The position numbers were made by a program, and so were the translations under genes. Under the pieces are notes generated by a model. It made no database searches. It saw only the letters and a list, made by a program, of their open reading frames with translations, and had not been told where the DNA came from. DNA of 8,436 nucleotides, taken from assembly GCA_019247135.1 (NCBI GenBank), contig JAFAPL010000882.1:1-8436 (forward strand). Reading direction: 5' to 3'. The DNA is from Chloroflexota bacterium (GTDB lineage Bacteria; Chloroflexota; UBA6077; CF-72). Shown piece after piece: positions 1 to 6,181 of the stretch; position 1 is the stretch's first letter; every line of letters starts with the position of its first letter.

Positions 1-354
1 CTCGAATGTCACGGGGACGAAAGCGGGCCAACTGTTCAGCGGTCGGCCGCCAACGTTGATCGGGAGAGCGACGGCGTGGACGAGGAACTGCATGCCATAT
101 CCGGTTATCGCGCCGATAGTGCCTGCCGAGATTGCAATCAGCGGCACCGCTCTTGGCCGGAATCCGATGGCATCGCTGAGACCCTCTACAGGAAACGGCG
201 AGTACGCATCCATTGCTCGGTAACCCGCGGCGTATGCAGCTCGGGCTGCCTCGAGCAGCTCTTGCGCCGAGTCGAACTCGGCCAGGACACCGTACAGCCG
301 TGGTGCTTCGTATTCAGATTCCTCCAGCCCGCGCCGAGCCGCGATGACAGCCAT
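1..354 (-). CDS. actD: ActD, DUF3341 membrane subunit of alternative complex III (3' end cut off)
   Basis: This is the first 118 residues of ActD, a membrane subunit of alternative complex III that packs against the quinol-oxidising core; the rest lies beyond base 1. The translation shows the family hallmarks in order: YGVLAEFDSAQELLEAA near residues 21-37, then YRAMDAYSPFPVEGL, a first hydrophobic helix (PLIAISAGTIGAITGYGMQF, about residues 74-93), and the very conserved NVGGRPLNSWPAFVPVTFE at the window edge. The ATG at 354 follows the actC stop by 4 nt, with GAGG (363-366) as ribosome binding site inside the end of actC, so the two are translationally coupled. In the family a second transmembrane helix follows, which is not visible here. 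Identity is firm from motifs plus operon position; the catalytic contribution of ActD is not well defined in the family. Confidence 0.93.
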   Translation of the reverse strand, partial: MAVIAARRGLEESEYEAPRLYGVLAEFDSAQELLEAARAAYAAGYRAMDAYSPFPVEGLSDAIGFRPRAVPLIAISAGTIGAITGYGMQFLVHAVALPINVGGRPLNSWPAFVPVTFE

Positions 355-358
355 ATGG

Positions 359-1747
359 TCAGCCTCGTCGTCCGAGCCAGAGCTCGCGCAGCATGCGCCG
401 CATTTCGAACGCCGGAATCATCGGCAAGAAGCGAGCGAACAGGAACATCAGGCTGGTGAACAGTCCGAGCGTGCCAAACAGAAACGACCAGTCCCAGAAG
501 GTTGGAGTGAACACACCCCAGCTCGACGGCAAATAGTCGCGCTCCAGGCTGCCCACGACGATCATGAAACGCTCCAGCCACATGCCGACGTTGATGACGA
601 TGGAAACCCAGAACAGCAGCCAGGGAGTCGTCCGCACGCGTTTGAACCACAGCATCTGGTTGACTCCGATGTTGCAGATGAGGACCAGCCAGTACCACAG
701 CGCGTAGGGACCAAACGCCCTGTTCGAGATCAGCAGCAGCTCGAACTCGTTACCGCTGTACCAGCCCATGAAGTGCTCCAGCAGATACGAGTAGTCGACG
801 ACGAGACCAGTCACGAGTGTGAACTTCGCCATGATGTCGAGGTGACGGAGCGTGACGAAGTCCTGCAGATTGAAAGCCACCCGGAGCGGAATCGAGATCG
901 TCAGCACCATCGCGAAGCCTGAGAACAACGCGCCAGCTACGAAATACGGAGGGAAAATGGTTTCATGCCAGCCCTGGACGATGCCCACCGCGAAATCCGT
1001 GCTGACGACGCTATGGACCGAGACGACGAGCGGAGTGGCGAGAGCGGCCAGGAGATAGTAGACCTGCTCGTAGCGGTGCCAGTGACGAGCCGAGCCGCGC
1101 CAGCCGAGCGCCAGCACGCCGTAGATGACCTGTTTGGTCCGGCCGGTCGCCCGATCGCGCACACTCGCCAGGTCGGGGACCATGCCGAGATACCAGAAGA
1201 TCAACGAGACCGTGAAGTACGTGCTCACGGCGAAGAAGTCCCAGATGAGCGGACTCCGAAACTGCGGCCACACGTTCATCGTGGCCGGGTACGGCACCAG
1301 CCAGTAGAAGAACCACGGTCGGCCGAGGTGGAACAGCGGATATTGACCTGCCTGTATGACGGCGAAAATGGTCATCGCTTCGGCGAAGCGATTGATGGAT
1401 GTCCGCCACTGCTGCTTCAGCAAGAACAGAATCGCGGAGATGAGCGTGCCGGCATGTCCGATACCGATCCACCAGACGAACGACGTGATCGCAAATCCCC
1501 AGGCCACGGGAATCATGACGCCCCACAGGCCGATGCCGATCGCGACGAGCGTTGCCATGCTGATGAGCAGGAGCGACACCAGCCCAAGCCCAATCGCGAA
1601 GCCGGTCCACCACACGTACCGGCCTTGCGGCCGCATGATCAGGTCGTCTATGCGATCGGTGATCGACCCGTAGGTATTCTGCGGTTCGAGCAGCGTTTCG
1701 AAGCCGTGCTCGAGAAATGGCTCACGCGCTTCTACTTGCGCCGTCAC
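359..1747 (-). CDS. actC: ActC, NrfD/PsrC-like quinol-oxidising membrane subunit of alternative complex III
   Basis: This 462-residue integral membrane protein belongs to the NrfD/PsrC family and is expected to hold the quinol oxidation site of ACIII and a proton path. About ten hydrophobic helices are visible, starting with RYVWWTGFAIGLGLVSLLL near residue 43 and ending with FLFGTLGLFTSLMFLFARFL near 422-441. Family signatures include WWIGIGHAGTLISAILFLLKQ (about 92-112), FHLGRPW (139-145), NVWPQFRSPLIWD (158-170), HRYEQVYYLLAALATPLVVSVHS and GWHETIFPPYFVAGAL. H140 and D170 fall where quinone-pocket His/Asp residues have been proposed in ACIII structures (my alignment from memory). The start is the GTG at 1747, whose last two bases open the actB stop (GTGA overlap). 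An upstream in-frame start at 2017 would add 90 residues that only shadow the actB C-terminus, so I rejected it. Length fits the family. Confidence 0.95.
   Translation of the reverse strand: MTAQVEAREPFLEHGFETLLEPQNTYGSITDRIDDLIMRPQGRYVWWTGFAIGLGLVSLLLISMATLVAIGIGLWGVMIPVAWGFAITSFVWWIGIGHAGTLISAILFLLKQQWRTSINRFAEAMTIFAVIQAGQYPLFHLGRPWFFYWLVPYPATMNVWPQFRSPLIWDFFAVSTYFTVSLIFWYLGMVPDLASVRDRATGRTKQVIYGVLALGWRGSARHWHRYEQVYYLLAALATPLVVSVHSVVSTDFAVGIVQGWHETIFPPYFVAGALFSGFAMVLTISIPLRVAFNLQDFVTLRHLDIMAKFTLVTGLVVDYSYLLEHFMGWYSGNEFELLLISNRAFGPYALWYWLVLICNIGVNQMLWFKRVRTTPWLLFWVSIVINVGMWLERFMIVVGSLERDYLPSSWGVFTPTFWDWSFLFGTLGLFTSLMFLFARFLPMIPAFEMRRMLRELWLGRRG
363..366 (-). promoter_or_regulatory. Ribosome binding site of actD
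   Basis: GAGG on the minus strand sits 8 nt before the actD ATG and lies inside the last codons of actC. It is one of the few recognisable Shine-Dalgarno sites in the operon; actB and actC have none and probably depend on translational coupling. Confidence 0.55.
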
Positions 1748-4596
1748 GCGTTGCCCATGGCTGGATTGGGATTCGGCACGGTCGCCAGGTACGTGGTCCG
1801 CGGCCGCGTGTTCAATTCGGCGAGCAGCGTGTAATTGCGCGGCGACCCTCGCTGACGCGCGACCTGGCTGTTCGCGTCGTTGAGATTGCCAAAGACGATG
1901 GAGTTGGTTGGGCACGCGGCTTGACAGGCGGTCAGTACTTCGCCGTCGGCAATGGGTCGATTTTCCTTCTCGGCCTGAATGCGTGCCACGCTGATACGCT
2001 GCACACAGTACGTGCACTTCTCCATCACACCCCGGCTGCGAACCGTCACCTGCGGATTGCGGAGCAGTTTCAGGGTCGGTGTCTCATAGTCCTGGAACTC
2101 GAAAAAGTTGAAGCGTCGCACTTTGTACGGGCAGTTATTCGAGCAATAGCGCGTGCCAACGCAGCGGTTGTAGACCATATCGTTCAGGCCTTCGGAGCTG
2201 TGAACGGTCGCGCCGACCGGGCACACGAGCTCGCAGGGCGCATTCTCACACTGCATACATGGCACGAGCTGATTCAGTACGCGTGGGTTTTGCTCGTCGC
2301 CGTCGTAGTACGTATCGACGCGCAGCCAGTGCATATCACGGCCGCGGCCGATCTGGTCGCGTCCGACTACGGGACTGTTGTTTTCAGCCTGACAGGCAAC
2401 AATACAGGCATTGCAGCCAACACACTGGTTGAGGTCGATGACCATGCCCCAGCGGTTGTCCGGGTACGGGTAGGCCGGATACATGGACTCATCCGGCGGC
2501 TGGTGGCCAGTTACTTGCAGCTGATCCGGAGAAACCGTCACGACCAGCTCGTGGCCTTGCATCGACCAGTTGCCTTGTGTGGACACCAGGTGGTATCTGT
2601 CACCCGTCTTTGTTGCCTGCGCGTTCGCGACGGTCCAGAGCTCTGTAGAAACGCGCGGCACCCTGAACCCGACGTTATTCCCCGCCGAAGCGCCCTGCGT
2701 CCGGCCGTAACCCAGTGTGAGAGTAATAGAGTTGTCCGCCTGACCCGGTTGAATCCATACAGGCGCTCGCACGGTTCCCGCGTTCGAGCGAACCTCGACC
2801 ACGTCGTCGGCGTTGACATTCAACTGACGCGCGGTCGCCGGACTCAACAGAGCGGCGTTGTCCCAGGTGATTTTGGTCAGTGGTCGCGGGAGCTCGAGAA
2901 GCCAGCCATTGGTCGCGTACTCGCCGTCATACAGCGCCGGGTCTGGCCGGATCACGAGTTCGAGTGCGCCCGTTGGCGCAGTGACTGACGTGTTTGCCGC
3001 CCAGTCAGGGCGCGGAGAAACGTTCACCGGCGGCGCAACCGAGTTCGCAACAATGCCGTCGCTGAGCGTTCGCCGCCAGAACGTCGAAAAATCGACACCA
3101 GTCTGCTGCGTCTCCCAGAAACCTCTCACGATGTCATGGCTGGAGGAGCCCGGCTGGTCGGTGAAGGACGCCAGCACTTCGTGCACGGAGTGCGCTTCGC
3201 CGTAAAGTGGTGCGATCAGGGGCTGCACGATCGTTGCCGTGCCGTCAAACGCACGTGCGTCGCTCCACATTTCGAGAGCGTGCAGCTCCGGGATCTGCCA
3301 CTGGCACCGAGCGCTGGTCTCGTTCGCGAACAGACCGAGATGCACCGTCGTCCCGACCTGGGCAAGTGCGTCGGCAAACGGGATGTCCGCTGGCGCGGAA
3401 TAGACCGGATTCCCGCCGAGAATCACGAGCAGCGCAACACGTCCCGCTTGCATGTCGCTGACGAGTGAACGCAGGGAGCTGACGTGGTCCACCGCGTCGA
3501 GCGCAACCGGATTGGAATAGTCCAGCGTGGTTCCGACGCTTCCCAGGGCGGCGTTGATCGAGTGCGCCAGGGCGTGCACGTTCGGGCTCTGAAACTCTCC
3601 GGGAATGACGAGTGACGTTCGGCCGTGCGCACGTAGATCGTTCACCAGATTGGTCAGCCATGCCTGGTCGACTTCCGTCGCCGGTGTCTGTGCCGCGCCA
3701 ACATCGACGCCGAGCGCGGACGCAAGCGCAAATGCAAAAGGCTCGATCGCACCGGCGCCAAGGGGCAAGCGATGGTCCGCTACCGCGCCGAGGAGGGACG
3801 GTGTACTTTCGACGGCGTACACGCGGCTGAGAGCAGCGTTTTCGGGCCGTCGGCGGGACGCGAAATCGTGCATGTAGCGGAGCCGCCCCGGATCCCACGC
3901 GAGGACGTCCGAATCCAGAGTCAGTATCACGTCGGCGGCGTCAAAGTGGTAACGCGTCTCGACAGGCTGGCCGAACGCCAACTGCGCACCGGACATGGCA
4001 GCGTCCCGGTTGACGGGCTCCCACCAGTGCCACTGTGCGGCTGGGTACAGTTGCCCCAGCTGCGCTATCTGCGCGGCGAGCGTCGGAGACGTGCTGGAAC
4101 CAGCGAGAAAACGGATGCCCTGTCCGCCACTGGCAGCCAGGCCGGCGACGGTCGCACGGATGCGCCTCTGAAACTCGGCCCAGGTATTGATCTGCCCATT
4201 GAACGAGACTGTCTGCGCGCGGCTGGGTTCATACAGCGTCAGGACCGAAGCCTGGCCGAAGGTATCCGTCGCGCCCAGACTCGCGGGATGCTGCGGATTG
4301 CCTTCGATCTTCGTCGGCCGACCGAAGTTACTTTCAACGAGAATACCGTTGGCGAACCCACTCTGCACGTGTGCGCTCGCGAAGAACAGCGGCTTGTTGG
4401 CCTGTTCCTGTTCGGGCTCGCGCACGTAGGGCACGATCTTGTCGCGGGGTGGTGCGCACGCGACCACGCCCGAGAGGGCCAATGACGCGCCAATCAACTC
4501 CAGGAAGCGTCGCCTCGTTACGCCATCGGGTTGCTCGGCCAGCGCACCCAGATACGCAGCTTGTCGGGTTGGGCGCACGTCGATCGGCTCGGTCAT
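1744..4596 (-). CDS. actB: ActB, fused molybdopterin-like and iron-sulfur subunit of alternative complex III
   Basis: This 950-residue periplasmic-side subunit carries electrons from ActC towards ActA. The N-terminus has a Tat-type [17 protein letters not shown] (residues 27-43) followed by an AC pair (C47) that resembles a lipobox, then the family motif [11 protein letters not shown]. Residues about 60-690 match the molybdopterin oxidoreductase fold, which in ACIII binds no molybdenum; [14 protein letters not shown] (98-111) is the clearest signature. The C-terminal third is a PsrB-like ferredoxin domain. Its cysteines are C725/728/731/735, C780/783/788/792, C812/818/822, C861/864 and C891/895: 15 in all, exactly what three [4Fe-4S] plus one [3Fe-4S] need. 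The ATG at 4596 lies 4 nt after the actA stop; no clear Shine-Dalgarno is seen. The end overlaps the actC start. There is no frameshift, and the length is normal for the fused form. Confidence 0.97.
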   Translation of the reverse strand: MTEPIDVRPTRQAAYLGALAEQPDGVTRRRFLELIGASLALSGVVACAPPRDKIVPYVREPEQEQANKPLFFASAHVQSGFANGILVESNFGRPTKIEGNPQHPASLGATDTFGQASVLTLYEPSRAQTVSFNGQINTWAEFQRRIRATVAGLAASGGQGIRFLAGSSTSPTLAAQIAQLGQLYPAAQWHWWEPVNRDAAMSGAQLAFGQPVETRYHFDAADVILTLDSDVLAWDPGRLRYMHDFASRRRPENAALSRVYAVESTPSLLGAVADHRLPLGAGAIEPFAFALASALGVDVGAAQTPATEVDQAWLTNLVNDLRAHGRTSLVIPGEFQSPNVHALAHSINAALGSVGTTLDYSNPVALDAVDHVSSLRSLVSDMQAGRVALLVILGGNPVYSAPADIPFADALAQVGTTVHLGLFANETSARCQWQIPELHALEMWSDARAFDGTATIVQPLIAPLYGEAHSVHEVLASFTDQPGSSSHDIVRGFWETQQTGVDFSTFWRRTLSDGIVANSVAPPVNVSPRPDWAANTSVTAPTGALELVIRPDPALYDGEYATNGWLLELPRPLTKITWDNAALLSPATARQLNVNADDVVEVRSNAGTVRAPVWIQPGQADNSITLTLGYGRTQGASAGNNVGFRVPRVSTELWTVANAQATKTGDRYHLVSTQGNWSMQGHELVVTVSPDQLQVTGHQPPDESMYPAYPYPDNRWGMVIDLNQCVGCNACIVACQAENNSPVVGRDQIGRGRDMHWLRVDTYYDGDEQNPRVLNQLVPCMQCENAPCELVCPVGATVHSSEGLNDMVYNRCVGTRYCSNNCPYKVRRFNFFEFQDYETPTLKLLRNPQVTVRSRGVMEKCTYCVQRISVARIQAEKENRPIADGEVLTACQAACPTNSIVFGNLNDANSQVARQRGSPRNYTLLAELNTRPRTTYLATVPNPNPAMGNA

Positions 4597-4600
4597 GGCA

Positions 4601-5251
4601 CTATCGATGACATGTAGAGCAACTGATTTTCGACTGGATGTGGTAGAGCTGCACCAGTTGTTGTCCCAGCTCGTCCTGGTTAGCCGGCGGCTGCCAGGCC
4701 ATGTTGAAGACCTGGTCTTGAGGTCGTACGAAACGGGCCGGGTCCTGATGACACTCCAGGCAGAAGCTCATCTGAAACGTCTGTGTCTTGTAGACGAGTG
4801 GCATCTCGTCGATGCGGCCGTGGCAGGTCGAGCAGCCGACGCCCTTCTGCACGTGGATGCTGTGATCGAAGTAGACGAATTCTGGCACGTTGTTGACGCG
4901 GTTCCATTGAATGGGGTTGCCGCTTTGGAAACTGTCGAACACCGGCTGCAGTGTCGGGCTCTGCGCCCACACTTCGGAGTGACAGTTCATGCACACCTGT
5001 GTGGGTGGAATACCCGCGAACGCGGCAGTCTCGACCGTGGTGTGACAGTATCGGCAATCGATACCGTCATCCATCACGTGGTGCTTGTGACTGAACGGTA
5101 CCGGCTGGTCGACTGGTTTGCCGACATCCGTGACGTACGGCGAGCGCACGTAGAACTCGAGCACCGTGAACACCACCACCAATCCCAGAAGCGAGCCCCA
5201 CAGGCTGACGCGAGCGAGGCTATTGGTTCGAGGGCTGAAAACCTGGGCCAC
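4601..5251 (-). CDS. actA: ActA, pentahaem cytochrome c subunit of alternative complex III
   Basis: This membrane-anchored multihaem cytochrome c accepts electrons from the ActB clusters. With the start chosen here (216 residues) the N-terminus reads VAQVFSPRTNSLARVSLWG, matching the usual ActA opening, and one transmembrane helix follows at about residues 14-33. Five haem-binding CXXCH motifs are present: CRYCH (66-70), CMNCH (87-91), CSTCH (140-144), CLECH (164-168) and CSTCH (211-215, two residues before the end), the full complement for ActA. The conserved PFSHKHHV stretch precedes the first haem. It is the first gene of the operon, 4 nt before actB. The start is uncertain: the frame stays open upstream to GTG at 5305 (18 more residues) and GTG at 5449 (66 more), and none has a good Shine-Dalgarno. 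I prefer 5251 because homology-like sequence begins there. Confidence 0.93.
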   Translation of the reverse strand: MAQVFSPRTNSLARVSLWGSLLGLVVVFTVLEFYVRSPYVTDVGKPVDQPVPFSHKHHVMDDGIDCRYCHTTVETAAFAGIPPTQVCMNCHSEVWAQSPTLQPVFDSFQSGNPIQWNRVNNVPEFVYFDHSIHVQKGVGCSTCHGRIDEMPLVYKTQTFQMSFCLECHQDPARFVRPQDQVFNMAWQPPANQDELGQQLVQLYHIQSKISCSTCHR

Positions 5252-5398
5252 CGGACGTACACCATTGTCAGCGGCGCGCCAGGGGCCGGTCTTGACGGCG
5301 GTCACAAAACTGAGCTTGGGTGTGGCAGGCGCGCGTGGTCGGCCCAATGCCGCTCGTGGATGCTCAGAATCCGGGCGGTCGAGTACGAACGCCGAGTT

Positions 5399-5413
5399 GT
5401 TGCACCGTGCAAC
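5399..5413. promoter_or_regulatory. 15-bp perfect palindrome, candidate Crp-family operator
   Basis: GTTGCAC, one central C, then GTGCAAC: two perfectly inverted 7-bp arms. It lies about 150 bp upstream of the preferred actA start and about 60 bp upstream of the regulator start. Dimeric regulators of the Crp/Fnr family bind such inverted repeats, and the gene for one starts next to it. The sequence is not a textbook Crp (TGTGA-N6-TCACA) or Fnr (TTGAT-N4-ATCAA) site, so assignment to this regulator is inference. Confidence 0.45.
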
Positions 5414-5427
5414 GCCTGTGAGGTCTG

Positions 5428-5437
5428 AGGTCGACCT
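5428..5437. repeat. 10-bp perfect palindrome AGGTCGACCT
   Basis: AGGTC followed directly by GACCT, 14 bp from the larger palindrome in the same divergent region. A 10-bp palindrome can occur by chance; its place among two longer ones is the reason to record it. Confidence 0.25.
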
Positions 5438-5470
5438 GCCTCGGCACACTTCTGGCGAAGCGCCTCGTGC

Positions 5471-6160
5471 GTGGGGATTGGCGCCAATCGACTCCTCGCC
5501 CGCGTGCAGACGAGGCAGGGCCTCCGAGTCGCATCCGCGTTCGAGTCGGTGCGTCTATCGCGCGGTCACATTCTGGCGTCCGCCGGCGGACGCCAGCAGC
5601 ACGTATATTTTCCGTCTGGCTGCCTTATATCGGTGTTTGTCGAATTTGGACGTGGTCGTGGGGCATACGTCGGACTCATTGGTGCTGAGGGGTTTGCTGG
5701 CCTGCCGGTGCTGTTGCAGGCAGATCCGGTGCCACAACGACTCGTTTGTGAGATCAGCGGTGAGGCGTTGCGCATGCCTGCGGAACGCTTCGAACGGCTC
5801 GTGCGTCAGACGGTTGAGCTGCGAAACATCTTGCTCCACTACGCATGCATCCGGCTGTTCGAAGAGACGCACCACCTCGCGTGCATGGCGACCCACCCCG
5901 CGGCGCCGCGCGTGGCGCGGTGGTTGCTGATCACACGCGACCGGATCGGCTCCAATCATCTACCAGTCACGCATGAGTTTCTGGCGCAACTGCTCGGTCT
6001 GCGTCGGCCGTATGTGACCGGCATTGTGCGCGAGCTCCAGCAGGACGGACACATCACCTGCGAACGCGGCCGCATCACCATCGTGGACGAGGCAGGTCTG
6101 GCCTCGACCGCGTGTGAGGACTACCCGCAGCTCCGCTCCATGTACGAACCGATCTCCTGA
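5471..6160 (+). CDS. Crp/Fnr-family transcriptional regulator next to the ACIII operon
   Basis: This 229-residue protein has the two-part Crp/Fnr layout. An N-terminal cyclic-nucleotide-binding-like beta-roll spans about residues 5-105 (NRLLA, VRLSRGHILASAGG, HVYFPSGCLISVFVEF, GAEGFAGLPVLL). A long dimerisation helix (about 106-140) and a C-terminal winged helix (RVARWLLITRDRIGSNHLP, then HEFLAQLLGLRRPYVTGIV and RELQQDGHI, about 147-195) follow. The WLL-TRDR-GS-LP-THEFLAQLLG-RR signature is typical of a Crp-like subgroup. There is no Fnr-type N-terminal cysteine cluster, and the beta-roll lacks the usual cAMP-contact Arg/Ser cassette, so its ligand is unknown. GTG at 5471 is chosen because NRLLA at residues 6-10 aligns with the usual family start; no Shine-Dalgarno is visible. 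Being divergent from actA makes it the likely regulator of the ACIII operon, by inference only. It ends 21 bp from the convergent fusion gene. Confidence 0.88.
   Translation: MGIGANRLLARVQTRQGLRVASAFESVRLSRGHILASAGGRQQHVYFPSGCLISVFVEFGRGRGAYVGLIGAEGFAGLPVLLQADPVPQRLVCEISGEALRMPAERFERLVRQTVELRNILLHYACIRLFEETHHLACMATHPAAPRVARWLLITRDRIGSNHLPVTHEFLAQLLGLRRPYVTGIVRELQQDGHITCERGRITIVDEAGLASTACEDYPQLRSMYEPIS
5476..5489. promoter_or_regulatory. 14-bp perfect palindrome over codons 2-7 of the Crp/Fnr-type gene, candidate autoregulatory site
   Basis: GATTGGC followed directly by GCCAATC, two perfectly inverted 7-bp arms, 5 bp into the regulator gene if translation begins at the GTG at 5471. A dimeric regulator binding here would block its own transcription or initiation. 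The palindrome could equally form a small hairpin in the mRNA near the start codon. It may also be partly a chance product of the codons. Confidence 0.35.
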
Positions 6161-6181
6161 ACTTCTCCGGCTTGCAAGTGG

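Larger units (their letters stand above)
5252..5470. promoter_or_regulatory. Divergent control region between actA and the Crp/Fnr-family regulator
   Basis: This 219-bp region must hold the promoters for the leftward ACIII operon and the rightward regulator gene. It contains a 15-bp palindrome (5399-5413) and a 10-bp palindrome (5428-5437), with a third, 14-bp palindrome just inside the regulator gene (5476-5489). No convincing -35/-10 pair was found on either strand; on the minus strand TTGCAC, part of the first palindrome, could act as a weak -35, but the -10 at 17 nt (TTCGTA) is poor. Activator-dependent promoters often look this weak. The actA frame stays open through much of the region, so part of it could be coding if an upstream start is used. 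Confidence 0.6.

Noticed and set aside
1748..2017. Upstream in-frame start that would extend ActC by 90 residues
   Set aside because: The added residues are antisense-free but merely re-read the actB C-terminus in another frame and have no membrane or family character; the GTG overlapping the actB stop gives the normal ActC start.
1717..2988. 423-codon plus-strand open frame opposite actB and actC
   Set aside because: It is antisense to strongly conserved actB sequence including the iron-sulfur cysteines; no recognisable domain, biased composition (many His, Arg, Val). A GC-rich shadow.
5301..5325. TCACA ... TGTGG as a Crp site upstream of actA
   Set aside because: The half-sites are in inside-out order and too far apart for a TGTGA-N6-TCACA type operator.
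4439..5428. 329-codon plus-strand open frame opposite actA
   Set aside because: Antisense to the five CXXCH motifs of actA, no family signature, and it runs across the control region. Shadow frame.
5166..5930. 254-codon plus-strand frame overlapping the Crp/Fnr-type gene in another frame
   Set aside because: Arg/Ser/Cys-rich shadow sequence without domains; the overlapping frame at 5471-6160 has clear Crp/Fnr motifs.
6161..6181. Bidirectional terminator between the two convergent regulator genes
   Set aside because: Only an 8-bp palindrome CTTGCAAG (6171-6178) with no loop and no T-tract; not enough for an intrinsic terminator. The 21-bp gap is otherwise featureless.
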